This document shows, piece after piece, positions 35,384-47,303 of a stretch of DNA of 64,000 nucleotides. Made by a program: the position numbers and the translations under genes. Position 1 is the first letter of the stretch. Each line of letters opens with the position of its first letter. Location: the NCBI GenBank assembly GCA_947683625.1, contig CANTUR010000285.1, positions 1,240,001 to 1,304,000 of the forward strand, written 5' to 3'. Origin of the DNA: Mallotus nudiflorus. Its lineage: Eukaryota > Streptophyta > Magnoliopsida > Malpighiales > Euphorbiaceae. The notes beneath the pieces were generated by a model. It was not told the origin of the DNA. It ran no database searches and saw only the letters and a list, made by a program, of their open reading frames with translations.

Positions 35384-36053
35384 GGTTTTCCTAGCTCGAT
35401 ACACCACTTACCTGAAATACTAACTGTTAGGTTTTCTTAGCTCGATACATAACTCAACTGAAATGAAGACTCAAAAGTTTTCCTAGCTTGATAGTCACTT
35501 AAATAAAATGTCGACTCTCAGGTTTTCCTGGCCTAATACATCACTTAAATGAAATAAATACTCTTAAGTTTTCCTAGCTCGATCATCACTCAACTGAAAC
35601 AAAGACTCTCAGCTTTTCCTAGCTTGATTGACACTTAATTGAAATAAAGACTCTTGAGTTTTCCTAGCTCGATCATCACTCAATTAAAATGCTAAATCTT
35701 GGGTTTTCCTAGCCTGATATATCACTCAACTAAAATGAAGTCTCTCCATTTTTCCCAACTCGATCGTTAGTTAATTAAAATAAAGACTTTTGAGTTTTTC
35801 TAGCTCGATCATCACTTAATTGAAATGAAGACTCTCGAGTTTTCTAGCTCGATCATCAATCAATGAAGACTTATGAGTTTTCCTAGCTCAATCATCATTC
35901 ATCTGAAATGTTGACTATTGAGTTTTCCTGGCTTGATACATCACTCAATTGAAATAAAGACTCTCAAGTTTTCTTAGCTTGATCATCACTCAACTGAAAT
36001 GAAGACTCTCAAGTTTTCTTGGCTTGATCGTTACTTAATTGAAGGATGGACTT
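35384..36053. repeat. Minisatellite, about 15 units of 45-46 bp
   Basis: The unit starts 'gttttcctagctcgatcatc' and continues 'actcaattgaaatgaagact'. About fifteen degenerate copies run head to tail. It lies in the 3' untranslated region of the old Tat, between the antisense gene and the LTR, the same place as the hairpin minisatellite in the young Tat but unrelated in sequence. Confidence 0.9.
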
Positions 36054-36055
36054 TG

Positions 36056-36235
36056 GGGATACAATTTGAATAGTCCTTTTTGAATCACATGCTTTGGGGA
36101 CATAAATTAAATAGCCTTTTCTTGATCATGAGCTCGGGGATACTACCTGAATAGCCCTTCCTTGATCATGAATTCAAGTCAAATAGCCCTTCCTTGATCA
36201 TGAGCTTCAAAAATATAACCTGAATAGCCCTTTCT
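36056..36235. repeat. Second minisatellite, about 4-5 units of 42 bp
   Basis: Unit near 'ggggatactacctgaatagc' + 'ccttccttgatcatgagctc'. It abuts the 45-bp array and lies on the antisense-gene side. Confidence 0.8.
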
Positions 36236-36482
36236 TAAGAAATATGATCCTTAGGTTTTTGTGGCCTGTTACATTACTCAATTTAGAAAATTAATTAGGG
36301 AACCTTCATCCCATAACCTCAATTCTTAATACGCTCTTAAGAAAGCTTTTTTTTTTTAACCTTATCTTCCTTTTTTGAATTCTCCTTTATTTATTTCCTG
36401 AGATTAACCCTTTAATTCTCCCTTTTTCTTACCTTCTTATTTTTCCTTTTCCAAAAGACCTAACTTAAACCCTCTTATTTAC

Positions 36483-36599
36483 TATAAAAACATACTTTTC
36501 TTTTTCTTTTCTTTTTTCTCATTTTCCTTTTTCATGTTCCTCCTCTTCTCTCTTCCTTCACTCTTCTTTCTTCTTTCCCATGCCCATATTCTTTAAACA
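36483..36599 (+). promoter_or_regulatory. TATA box and CT-rich leader of the old Tat antisense gene
   Basis: TATAAAA at 36,483 is followed by about 100 bp of almost pure C/T sequence up to an ATG at 36,600. This is a typical plant core promoter layout, oriented opposite to the element's own LTR transcription. The young Tat has a TATA-like AGTATATATT and CT-rich stretch at the matching place (complement of 51,040-51,160). Confidence 0.6.
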
Positions 36600-36761
36600 A
36601 TGGATGACGAGAGGATGTCGCTAATGCTCGAATGGGATCACGTTCCTTATTTTGTAAACACCTCATGTAGTATTGGATTATCAAAAAGGGATACCATTCC
36701 ACTTTTGGTAGATTTAAAAAGTCATATTTATTCTTCAGCATTCGGAGAGGTTAATATTTGA
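36600..36761 (+). pseudogene. First exon of the old Tat antisense (PMD/DUF7745-like) gene
   Basis: A 53-codon frame beginning MDDERMSLMLEWDHVPYF and continuing ...RDTIPLLVDLKSHIYSSAFGE. A GT follows AFGE at 36,750 and an AG-ended pyrimidine tract, tttttgcag, ends at 36,796, suggesting a 47-bp intron. The region complementary to 50,990-50,820 in the young Tat aligns weakly (TWEQ..., GEDMLPLTHLHLY). The exon is separated from the rest of the gene by the young Tat insertion at 36,957. No function is claimed. Confidence 0.5.
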
Positions 36762-36952
36762 ATCCTTCTCCTTTTTCCTATTGGTGCTTTTTGCAGATTT
36801 AGAATGATTTATAGGGCCTTTAGGATAGATAGAATGTGGAGATAACTCATTTTAAACTGTTAGCTTATATGAGGGTCCTTCTTTGTAGGCTAGGCTATTG
36901 GGTCTGGTACCTTGGTGAGTAGATTTTGAACTAGAATTGGGGAGCTGGCACG

Positions 36953-36957
36953 AGGTG
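36953..36957. repeat. Target-site duplication, left (AGGTG)
   Basis: AGGTG directly before the young Tat 5' LTR; the same five bases follow its 3' LTR at 54,189-54,193. Confidence 0.88.
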
Positions 36958-39119
36958 TGGAGACACTAAATTTTGAGATGATGAGTTATGGATATGACAA
37001 AAGACTCCAATGATAAAAATGTCATGAATAGGTCTTCAATATTTAAACTTTGAAACTTCAAGTGTCTAATTGCATTTTTTTGAAGAAAGGATTTAAGGTT
37101 TTCATGGGCTAAATTGCAATGCTTTTTAATAATTTAATTGCAAAACTTAAATTCTTTCAAGGACCTTTCTGTAATTAAAAGTTAAAAAAAGGTGATCGAA
37201 ATTACACTAATTCCAATCAAAATTATGTAATCCTAATCGAAATTACATACTTCTGATCGAAATTAGTCTTCTTTCACAAATTCTTGAATTCTTAGGATAA
37301 ATCTCGAATTTTCAGGGTAAATCTCAAATTTTCCTAATTGGTTTAAAATTCTCCTAAAATTATTTTTATAATGTTTTTAAGGAAATAGAAATCTTTTAGG
37401 AATAAATTTATAACTAGGGTTTTAATATGTGTCCCTATATAAGGAGGGTTTTGACTTTGAAAAAGAAAAAAAAAAGAAAAAGAGAAGGCAAAAGAGGAAA
37501 AGTAAAAATAAAAAATAGAAGAAAAGAAAAAACGAGGAAAGAAAAAGAGAGAAGAAAAGAGAGAGAAAAATCTTATTTTCTACAAAATTTCTTTTGCTTA
37601 TTTGCTCGATCAAGGATCTTTAGAGAATTTTTGAAGAATAATATTTGAAGACCTATAAAGAACGGTGATTCTACAAATCTGAGGAGCACTTTATTAACAT
37701 CATCCATAAGCATCATCTTTTTCTTTTTCTTTTTATTTGATTTTATTTGATTGATTTTTATTTTATTTTATTATTGTTATAATTTATCTACTAATCATAA
37801 TTTTTATTCTTTTTTTATTGTGATTATGGAAGAAAACACATGATGATCATACTTGGAGAATCAAATCCATAAGAGGTCTATGGAATGCCATGGATAAGAC
37901 CTTATAGAGACATAGTTTTTAGGGTTTTTTTTAATTTATTGCTTTATTTTATTTATTTATTTTTTGGGGTTGTGGTAATTATTTTTATTATTATTTTCAA
38001 TAGATTATTGTAATAGCCTCAATAGTGGGAATAATGAAATAATGTGTGTGATTGCTTGTTTATTTTAATTAATTGGTTAGTGAAATTAGAATTTTAATTG
38101 GGTAATTAATTAAAATTAATGGAGGAAGTAGATTAACATAGATTGCATGTTAATGAAAATTAGTGTTTTATAAGGAATTAGTCTAATAAGTTGTTTGATC
38201 TTTAATTTAATTGTTTTAATTTTTTTATTTGTTTTTGGGTTTGTTTATTTTTATTTATTTTTGGGCTTGTTTGTTTATTTTTATATGTTTTGAGCCTTAA
38301 GCCCATATTAGATTTTAACCCCTCATTTAAATTTAGGTTTTTAGGTTTAATTAATTGAAATACATTTTAGGCCATAGTTAATTAGATTTTAGGTTATAGA
38401 TAATTTAGGCCCATTTAGTTAATTAGACATAAGCCCACTTAATTTAATTTAATTTAATTAGACTTAGCCCACTTAATTTAAACCTTTTCATAATTTGTGG
38501 ATTAAATATCACCTTAGAATTAAAACATGTAGAATTAGACCCATCAATTTAAATACCTTCATAATTTGTAGGTTTAGACCTATTTTTACAATTAAAATAA
38601 ATAAATATAGGTTCATTTAATTAAAATTAAAAGGAATTAGGCCTTTTAGGCTCATTAATTAAACATGTAGATTTAGCTCATTTAATTAAAATCTATGTAT
38701 ATTAGACTAACTTAGGGGTTATTTGTTTAAATGAATGCATTATTTGCTTATATTTTCATGACTGGTTTGCCTTGGATAATATAAGGGTTTATATTATAGG
38801 AAATTTCTAGAATAAGGGTTTGTATGAAATTGCATGTAAATAGAGGATAATATAGTAATTCATAAAGTAATTCTAAATGAACACAAGACTGAAAGAAATT
38901 GGTATTCCGTACCCAAAATCTCCTAGTTGTGGTGTTAGCTTTCTTTTAGGGAATCGAGTACCACCCTTTTGATTTGTCCCAATTATTACCTTGGGTGGTG
39001 ACTCCTCATCTCCACATCATGTCTTTGTGACAATGGTTAGTGTATTTTCTAAAGTCCTGAGCTAAAACACTGTCATGGTTGCTAAAATCTTGAATGCGCG
39101 ATAAACCCCACCGTCTACA
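36958..39119 (+). mobile_element. Young Tat 5' LTR
   Basis: Starts TGGAGACACTAAATTTTGAG (decayed TGTAGACGCCCAATTTCGGG of the 3' LTR) and ends CCGTCTACA. It contains 'gatcgaaattac'-type repeats at 37,192-37,270, a TATA-like 'cctatataagg' at 37,433 and a purine-rich leader. A long T/A-rich R-U5 part follows, with 'cccacttaatttaa' repeats near 38,430-38,480. Small frames at 37,422-37,648 are low-complexity. Confidence 0.9.
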
Positions 39120-39120
39120 G

Positions 39121-39138
39121 TGGTGACTCCATTAAGGA
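39121..39138 (+). other. Young Tat primer-binding site
   Basis: TGGTGACTCCATTAAGGA, one base after the LTR. It resembles the TGGCGACTCCACTGGGGA site usual for Tat-lineage elements. Confidence 0.75.
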
Positions 39139-40136
39139 TAAGAGATACTGATTCTATTTGTGTTCTTTAAAATTATTTTATTAACTAGTATTTTATTCTT
39201 GCATTCATTCTGCATGTCCCTATTAACCGATGGTATTGGTTTATGGTTCCATGATTCTACTAGCTTCATGGGATTGTAAATTGGTTAACCATCACTCTTA
39301 GCCTTAACTCGGTTTAAGAGAGATTGTCGGGCTCATCTAACCAGAGTTTGTAACCCAAGTTCTTAAGGGGGGCAGTCTTCTCTCGAGTTTGCAAAGGATG
39401 CCCAGCCACTCTGACCTTGGCTTGTAACTCAAGTCTTAAAGGATGGCATCTTGCTAAGGAAACCTTAACCTTTTTATTGAAACCTAACCACATATAATGA
39501 CTTAGTTATTTCCTCTAGGATCTACCCAAATTGCTTGTGAATGTTGTCATGAGGAATTTCTATCTATAAAGGCCCAAGCCCATACTTTTGAAGCCCATTA
39601 GGACTAATAAAGATTGGGCTATGCTTTTATACCTAGAAGTATTATTTCTATGTTTTATTGCTTTAAAAGAGATTTGGCATGTGTGTCGGTCCCTGATATC
39701 CCCTGTTGATATTAAGACCAAGACCAAAAATCCTAGGAAAAGAGACTCACAATTGAATATTTATATGGGAGGAATAAGGTTGGAAGGACGTATACTTAAC
39801 TTGTTACTTGCTACCTATTGCATAGCATTTGCATTATGCATACATGCATTTCATGCATCATACTAACATTTGTCTTTCAGCCATCATAGATTCATCTAGG
39901 TCTTTTTATGTTTGGAGTCGAAAAGGTGGCAGACTAGTGAGAACTGATTCGAGCCCGTAATTGATTGCAAAAGAGATCCTCAGCAGACTGGAAAAGAGTC
40001 CTATCAACCCACTCTACTTAGAATCTGCACAACTAAAACAAGCTGAAGAAATGGAACAACATGAAGGAGGAAACTGGACCTTAGAGGATGTCAAAGGAGC
40101 ACTGATGGATGACATAGAGCGATGATATAAGATGAG
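39139..40136 (+). other. Young Tat leader
   Basis: Untranslated region between the primer-binding site and gag. An open frame of 92 codons (39,588-39,866) shows no domain and is not called. The pieces before 40,137 (QTEEMEQHEGG-type translation near 40,040) may be the decayed gag N-terminus. Confidence 0.5.
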
Positions 40137-41000
40137 TTGAGACATGCTTTGGCCAAATTGATGCCACCACCTACTGCTGCTGCACCTCCTGCAGCTAATC
40201 CATTTATTGTGACTAATCCATATATTGTGGGTACACTACCTACTAACAATGATAATGCTGAGGAAATGAAACTCAAGGATGTTGAGAGTTATATGGTTGA
40301 AAAGGAGAAAAGGGAATCACCGGAGCAAGTTCAAGAGTTGAAATCCAAGCAGATAAAAGCAGTCACTCAAAAAATGTCCAAGATGGAGGAATTAATGAGA
40401 GGATAAGGAATTGAATGCTCATTTGAATTTGATGATATTATATAATTCAGGGAGGACAAATTGCCTGACAAATTCAATGTGCCATAACTATAGAAGTTTG
40501 ATGGTACTGGGGACCCGAGAATTCACTTTAGTTAATACACAACTACTATGAGCACCACTAAGGCTCCTTTGTTCATAGTTACTAAGCTATTTGTACTATC
40601 ATTGGAGGGTTTGGTTATCAATTGGTATCATAGGTTGGAGAAATCTATTCGTGCAGACTGGAGAGAACTGTGCACTACTTTCCTAAAGCAATATGACTAC
40701 AACACTAGGCTCGAATTGTCCATCAGGGATCTAGAATTGACCAAGAAGAAGCCCAATTAGTCATTCTCGAATTTTTTAACTAGGTTCATGAATAAGGCAG
40801 GACTAATGAAGAACAAGATGACTGAGAAGGATGAGGTTAGGATGATAGTCCGAAATGTGCTACCTAATATGGTTGAGAGGCTACAGATGATGAATCCCAA
40901 GACATTTGTAGATCTTTATGGTGATGGGTTACAAGTTGAAGAGATAAAAATGAGAAAAAGAATGTCATTAGGAGCACTATAGTGAGAAATTACCCAACTG
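40137..41000 (+). pseudogene. Young Tat gag
   Basis: Open pieces at 40,137-40,406, 40,548-40,760 and 40,788-40,982. Motifs: a Pro/Ala-rich N-terminus, REDKLPDKFNVP with KFDGTGDPRIHFS (stops between), then LEGLVINWYHRLEKSIRADW, TTFLKQYDYNTRLELSIRDL, SFSNFLTRFMNKAG, RNVLPNMVERLQMM. The KF.GTGDP..H and WY..L....W..L...FLKQY signatures are those of the Tat retrotransposon capsid domain. Four or more stops. Confidence 0.85.
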
Positions 41001-42000
41001 GGGGCACATAACAAGGAAATACTAGCCAGGTTATAGGAGTTCATGTTATCCAACAACCCAAGAGATTCTCAAACTTCAACCAACTCTTATCCAAAGTCCT
41101 AGACCGTCTCACCTAAAAAGGCCTCCTTAGACCTTTAACCCCCACTAGACCATCAAACCCAAATCTCCCCGGCTTTGACCCAAACAGTTACTATAAGTTT
41201 GACCAAGTCACTAGTCACCCAACTAATTCTTGCATGTGCTTTAAACACGAAATCCAAAACCTCATAGATTATAAAGAAATCATAGACCTTGAGAAATCAA
41301 ATCCAGATGCAAACACCCAAAATAATCCTTTCTCAAATTACCAAAACATGCCACCTCCAACAACCATGATGATCAACTCAAGAGTAAGTGAGGAAGAAGT
41401 GCTAAACTCTTTTGAGGATCTAAACCTTAAAGCCGATGAGAAATCTCTTAGTGCCCATAAAGATATGGAAAGAGTAAAAGACTTGGGCAACTCTCAACGA
41501 AGTTTGATTATAAGGTGTTTTATTCTAAACCACCTTCTTTTGATATATCCATTGAAACAATCAAACCTACAGGATGGGGTGATGATTTTGATAATGAAAA
41601 GTTGCTACTCAAAAAGGAGAAATGCATGGTTGAAGTATAGAAAGATGAAAAGAAGGACTGGACTATTGGGGCTATTGATATTTGGTACAATTCTGATGAG
41701 AAAGGCACTAAAAGATATAATGCATGGCTTGATAATCCTGAAGTCAGTCATGTCACTAGAAGTGGGAAGGGCTATAAACCAACAAAGAAAACTATAAAGA
41801 GAGAAGAAGATGATGAAGGAGAAGACTCAAATGAACATGACAATGACCTGATTCTTGAACAACTCAAGAAAGAAAAAGCAAATGTGAGCATTTGGGAGCT
41901 TTTAATGCACTTAAGTAGCCATAGAAAAGCTTTGGTTAAGGCTCTGGCTAACATGAACATCGAAACTTTTGCTACCCCTAAAGTAATGGTGGCCAAGGTT
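41001..42000 (+). pseudogene. Young Tat gag-protease spacer
   Basis: Contains an open stretch at 41,234-41,797 and a second frame to about 42,014 reading KRTRKGYKPTKKTIKREEDD, EQLKKEKANVSIWELLMHLS and HRKALVKALANMNIE. The last (IWELL..S..HR.AL..AL) is the conserved segment before the Tat protease. Reverse-strand frames here are shadows. Confidence 0.75.
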
Positions 42001-42850
42001 ATGAAGAAAAAGTAGGGGGTTATTACTTTCTCTGATGAGGATTTACCTGTAGAAGGAAGGAATCATAATAAGGCCCTGTTCATTCCAGCTAAAGTAAGAA
42101 GGAAAATGACCAATTATGTGATGGTGGATGATGGATCCCCAATTAATGTTTGCTTGCTATAGATCCTACCCAATCTAGGAGTGATGGTAGAGGATTTGGC
42201 AAAGTCAGACTTGGAAATCAAGGATTATAATGATAGCACGAGGAATGTAGAGGGAATATTATGGCTCTTGTGAAGATAAGCAATGGTGGAATTCACCATG
42301 CTAGATTTTCCTGTCACTTATGCCTTGCTGTTGGACAGGCCTTGGTACCATATGTTAGGAAGAGTGCCTACCATTGTGCATTAAAAGGTGAAATTCCTAC
42401 ATAAAGGGGAGGTTATAACTTTCGATGCGAGTATGGGTAAGACTGTGTCCATAGTCATCGATGGTCAAAAGTAGGTAGTTATTCCTCCTGGTTTCTACAT
42501 AGTTATGATCTCGGAGGGAATTGCGATGGATCCAAGGGTGATGAGCATGATTGAGAAGATGAATTATCAACCTGGACAAGGATTGGGAAAAGATGAGCAA
42601 GGTATCCTAGAATTACCAAACTTTAAAACCCAAGATGACATAAAAGGATTAGGCTATGCTAGAATTGGATTTGGCAGCAAAATGGCAAGCAGAAGGTTTT
42701 TTAATAAGAGAAACCTCACTTTGAATATGGGACCTCTGAAGGATAACTTTGTCAAACAAAGGAAGGAGAAGTTCTATCTGGGTGAAAAGGAGCCTATTCA
42801 AGTAGCTGGTGTGGATATTCCTGGGTTTGAGATCTTCAAAAATAGATAGT
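42001..42850 (+). pseudogene. Young Tat protease and G-patch-like segment
   Basis: ITFSDEDLPVEGRNHNKALF, then VMVDDGSPINVCLL (active-site D-D-G-S, about 42,121) with a stop after it. Then LPNLGVMVEDL, LLLDRPWYHMLGRVPTIVH and KVKFLHKGEVITF. The open frame 42,505-42,849 begins near MDPRVMSMIEKMNYQPGQGL and GKDEQGI, the G-patch-like motif that follows the protease in Tat pol. Stops at about 42,162, 42,274, 42,382 and 42,471. Confidence 0.82.
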
Positions 42851-42857
42851 TGAGAGG

Positions 42858-44640
42858 TTGGTGCAAGATAATAAAGACAAGATGATGAAGATAGTTATTG
42901 AAAAGATGAAAGCTAAGGACATTAAAGAATTGCTTTGTTTGCCACCTAACAAAGAACCACCACAGGATTTAGCTAGAATTATTAATAATAGTTTTAGTGA
43001 TGTTTTTTTTGAAGAAACTGATGTAATAACATCTGATTTTTTTGAGGATGAAAACTTTGTTTTTTCTGTGGTCAATGATATGAATTCTGGTTTGGCTTAC
43101 TTATATGATGTTGATTCTAATGGTCTTGTGCATTTTAATAATGATCGTTCATGTGTGTTTAACATTAATTCTATTCAATTAGATTCATTAAACATGGGCA
43201 CAAATGAACAACCAAAACAAATTTCTATATCATATGATTTAACTCCTGAAGAGAGAGAAAAATTTAAGAGAATATTAAAAAAAGGAAAGGTAGTATTTGC
43301 TTGGTCCTACAAAGATATGCCAGGGCTAGATGGAGAAATCATTTCCAATATATCCAAAATCTAAACCTATTAAGCAAAAACTTCGTAGGTTGAGTCCAGA
43401 GTGGACATAAAAGATAAGAGAGGAAATTGTTAAGTAGATCCAGGCTAACTTTTTAGAAGAAGTGGAATACCCTTAATGGTTGGCAAACATAGTACCAGTT
43501 CCTACGAAAGATGGAAAAGTCTAAATGTGTGTAGACTTTAGAGATCTAAATAAGGCATGTCCAAAAGATAACTTTCCTTTAGCCTATATTAATGTGATTA
43601 TCGATAGTGCAACATCTAGTGCAATGTACTCCTTCATAGATGGGTTCTTAGGTTATAATAAGCTAATGATGGCGGTTATAGGTAAGATCAGAACTGCTTT
43701 CATCACTGAATGAGGGACGTATTGCTACAAGGTCATGCCCTTCGGTTTAAAGAATGCAAGAGCAACTTATCAAAGAGTAGCCACTGCCTTATTTCATGAT
43801 ATGATGCATAAGGAAGTGAAATTGTACGTCGACGATATGATGGTTAAGTCAGAAATAAAAGAGGGACATTTTGAGGCTTTGGATAAGTTCCTAGCGAGAA
43901 TAGAAAGATATAACCTAAGGCTTAATATGAAGAAATGCATCTTTAGGGTAACTTCGAGAAAGTTATTAGGGCACATAGTTAGCAACAGAGGAATAGAAGT
44001 TGACCTAGACAAGATTAAAGCCATCTAGGAGATGCCAACACTAAGAATGAAGAAAGAAGTATGAGGGTTATTGGAAACTGCAGTACATTAGCAGGTTTAT
44101 TGCGAGACTTACCTTAGTCTGTGATCCAATCTTTAAGCTCTTGAGGAAGAATTAGCTAGTGGAATGGAATGAAGAATGTCAAAAAGCCTTCAATAAAATT
44201 AAGGAATACCTTACTAACCCTCATGTGTTAAAACCATCGAGGCAAGGTAAACCTTTATTCTTGTTTTTGGCTTTACAGGAAAAGGCAATGGGGGCAATGC
44301 TAGCACAATAAGGACCATAAGGGGTAGAGTACGCAGTGTACTATCTCAGTAAAAAGTTTCTACCATATGAAGAAAAATGCAATCTGGTGGAGAAGACATG
44401 TTTGATAATGATCTGGGCTACAAAGAAGTTAAGGCATTATTTCCAGTCTTACAAAGTACAAGTTGTCTCAAAGATAGATCCTTTGAGGTACTTGTTTCAA
44501 GCACCAGCTTTGACTGGAAAGATGTCTCGATGGCTGGTACTTCTAACTGAGTTTGATATAGAGTACATAACCACTAAGGTCATCAAAGGAAGAGCAATAG
44601 TAAAATTTCTAGCCTAGAATGCAGTTAAAGGAAATGAGCA
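42858..44640 (+). pseudogene. Young Tat reverse transcriptase and first RNase H
   Basis: The N-terminal linker 42,858-43,364 ends KKGKVVFAWSYKDMPGLDGE. RT: VEYP*WLANIVPVPTKDGKV, MCVDFRDLNKACPKDNFPLA (43,525 onward), SFIDGFLGYNKLMMA, VMPFGLKNARATYQR, and catalytic KLYVDDMMVKS (about 43,818-43,850, Asp-Asp intact). Then KCIFRVTSRKLLGHIVSNRG. RNase H: KPLFLFLALQEKAMGAMLAQ (broken), YYLSKKFLPYE, IWATKKLRHYFQSYKV, DPLRYLFQAPALTGKMSRWL. Stops separate all pieces. Reverse frames 42,836-43,075 and 43,794-44,024 are shadows. Confidence 0.9.
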
Positions 44641-44689
44641 GTGAAATTTAGAGTTCCCAAATGAGAATTTAACAATAATGGAACAACAT

Positions 44690-45333
44690 GAATGGACGCT
44701 TTATTTTAATGGAATTGTGAATAATAGAGGAGCCAAGCTAGGAGTAATCCTTGTTACATTAGGAGGACAAACTATCCCAATGGCCAAGAAATAGACTTTA
44801 GGGTTACAAACAACATGGTTGAGTACGAGGCATGCATCTACGACATGGAAGCAGTGTTAGCAGTTGGAGTTAAAGACCTATTGGTTTATGGAGATTCCAT
44901 GTTAGTCATTAGTTAGGCTAATAAGGAATGAGAAGTGAAAGAAAAGAGGTTGAAACCTTACATTTGCTACTTGAAAAAGCTAATAAGGAAGTTCACTAAG
45001 TGTCTCTTTATACATTTACTAAGAGATGAGAATCAAATGGCGGATGCCTTGGTAACACTTTCTTTAATGTGGGATAAGGCAACAAGATCAATGATGAAGC
45101 CTTTGGTAATAATGAAAACAAAAATTTTGTGTTATGGTAGGGAACAAGTCAGGAGTATCCAGATGGGGCTAGAAGAAAAGCCATGGTTCTACAACATCCA
45201 GAGATTTATTAAAGAAAGGAATTACCAGATGAAGCAACTTCCAAAGAAAGATATATTCTTCGTGTCCTTGCACGCCATTATGCAAGTCATGATGAGATAT
45301 TATACAGAAGGATGCCGAATGGAATACAACTAA
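44690..45333 (+). pseudogene. Young Tat additional archaeal-type RNase H
   Basis: WTLYFNGIVNNRGAKLGVIL, where the first catalytic Asp of the usual YFDG is Asn. Then EYEACIYDMEAVLAVGVKDL, VYGDSMLVIS and, from 44,935, KEKRLKPYICYLKKLIRKF and CLFIHLLRDENQMADALVTL. This second, archaeal-type RNase H is a known hallmark of the Tat lineage. The same domain of the old Tat survives at 59,795-60,200. Stops and frameshifts at about 44,793 and 44,914-44,930. Confidence 0.85.
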
Positions 45334-46400
45334 TGAGAGAGATTCATGCAAGAGTTTATGGACCTCACATGAACGAGATGATTCGGGCAAAGAAAATGGT
45401 TCGATAAGGGTATTACTGGATAAGCATGGAAAAGGACTATATCCGGGTAGTGAAAGAATGTCATTAGTGTTGAGTAAATAGGAATCTCAATCATCTTTCC
45501 CCTACGGTGCTAAAAAGTTTAACATCTCCATGGCCCTTTGTAGCCTGGGGAATAGATATAATAGGGAAAGTAAAACCAACTACTTCGAATGGGCATAAGT
45601 ATATAGTAGTTGCAATTGGCTACTTCTCTAAATGGATAGAAGCAGAGCCCTTTGGTACCTTGAAGGCTAGACAGATGGCAAGGTTTATTGAAAAGAATCT
45701 TATTTACAGATATGGGGTCCCGCATCATGTTGTGACAGACAATGGTGTTCAGTTCCAAGCAAAAATAGCTAAATTACTGTAGAGATACAAGATTGAGCAT
45801 CATAAGTCCTCGCCTTAGCAACCTCAGGCTAATGGTGCAGTTGAAGCAAGTAATAAGTATATAAAAAAGATTCTCTCCAAGATGGTGAAAATGCATAAAG
45901 ATTGGTCTAAATATCTCCCTTTGCTTTATGGGGATATAGAACTACAACATGCACTACCACGGGACAAACTCCATTCTCATTAGTATATGTTTGTGAAGCG
46001 GTTTTGCCCATAGAGACAGAAATCAAATCTTTGACAGTTGTTATGGAAGCAAAAAATCCTAAGAATGAATGGATACAAAAGAGATTCAATCACCTCATTT
46101 ATCTAGATGAGAAAAGGATGGATACTCTATTTCACACTTAGATTTATCAGAAGAAGATAGCGAAAGCTTTCAAGAAAAGGGTTAAGCTGGGAAAGATAAA
46201 AGCTGGAGATATGGTATTAAAGTAGACAAGGGCGATGGTGTTTGATCTAAGAGGGAAATTTAGACCAAATTAGGAAACACCATATCTAGTCAAAACAATC
46301 CTGCCCAAAGGAGCTACAAAGATATATGATCTAGAAGGGAATGAGTTCATTTAGCCAATCAATTTGGATCTTCTTAAGAAATACTACCTTAAAAAAAATC
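45280..46400 (+). pseudogene. Young Tat integrase
   Basis: Zinc region: MREIHARVYGPHMNEMIRAK ... KECH*C (about 45,330-45,475). Core: AWGIDIIGKVKPTTSNGHKY (first Asp; 45,507-45,782 open), HHVVTDNGVQFQ (second Asp), HKSSP*QPQANGAVEASNK (Glu, after a stop). The post-core tail reads VKLGKIKAGDMVLK and FRPN*ETPYLVKTILPKGAT in broken frame, then coding ends near YYLKKN (about 46,395). DDE residues are all visible but the frame has at least seven stops. Confidence 0.88.
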
Positions 46401-46845
46401 TGTTGGCTAGAAAACCTAAAAAGGCTAGTCAGACAAAAGTTAGGACATTCCCGCTATTCAGAAAATCCACAAAGGGCTAGCAGGCAAAAGTAAGGGAATA
46501 AAATAAAAGAAGTGATCTCGCTAGTTAGAAAACTCACAAAGGGTTTATTAGGCAGAAATTAAGGAAATAAAAGTAAGGAAAAATTTTTAGTTAGAAAATT
46601 TGAAAGGACAAGTTGATAACAGGAGTTATGTCATATGATGTATTAAATGTAGACTACCCTAATTAATGAAATAATTTGAAATAATATTTCTATCAAATGT
46701 TGCATATTCTATCTTTATTACAAAGCATGAAGGCTTGAAGGAAAATAAAATATAAGAAATCAAACTTATGAGACAACTATTCTTGTTTTTGTTTTTTCTT
46801 TTGTGACTCATCTAATAACACTTGAGTCCTTTTGTAGCTAGTAAA
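46401..46845. other. Young Tat spacer between pol and antisense gene
   Basis: Short near-repeats of 'aaagggctagcaggcaaaag' type near 46,400-46,560. The complement of this region aligns with 56,760-57,030 of the old Tat. Confidence 0.6.
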
Positions 46846-47303
46846 TTATGGTGGTTCTGTAAATTGCATGACAACCCAAGCTTTGTAGCCGTCATCAGTA
46901 GTCATGTCAGCTTTCGGGTGCATATGCTGGACTAAAGCTTTGTGAGGCCACAAGTTCCTCACTTTGTCCAAAAAATCCTGTCTCAAAGGGAAGCCTTCAA
47001 AGTTAGTTATAATAGCCATAATGAATTGGGGGTGACCATATTGACGGTAAAGGCATGAGGGAGAAAGAAAGGTCCCAGAAATAGGAACACAATAGTCATA
47101 TAGGTTGATGGTCATGAATTTCAATCTCCACTAAGGACAAATCCAAGTAATCTCAATATCAATAAGGCCTTTCATCCAATAAATCCATTGATTTATAGCA
47201 TGATTGTCCCTTATCTTTAAAGGACGAGACTGTAAATGATGAGGTTAATAAATTAAGGCATTAGGGGAGCATTAAGTAGACTCAACTTCTCCTGTAACCA
47301 AAT
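46846..47303 (-). pseudogene. Antisense gene, last exon (DUF7745-like C-terminus)
   Basis: The minus-strand exon starts IWLQEKLSLLNAP after an intron acceptor and ends with the frame 47,124-46,846. It carries CVPISGTFLSPSCLYRQYGH, PQFIMAIITNFEGFPLRQDF, LDKVRNLWPHKALVQHMHPK, MTTDDGYKAWV. The order 'P..G.....LRQYG..QF...F.......K V...W....Y..W' is that of the C-terminal part of plant DUF7745 proteins, as I recall the family. The old Tat has the same block on the plus strand (about 56,435-56,640: LYRQYG..., NFLD, DPTTDDHFKAWI). A stop lies soon after LNAP. Confidence 0.65.

Noticed and set aside
37422..37648. Lys/Arg/Glu-rich and Phe/Leu-rich frames on opposite strands
   Set aside because: Both translate the same purine tract in the LTR leader; the 3' LTR copy has indels in the tract.
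39588..39866. 92-codon frame considered as an extra 5' gene of the young Tat (Ogre elements have one)
   Set aside because: No recognisable domain, short, and in the untranslated leader; its translation shows no similarity I can see to Ogre first-frame proteins.
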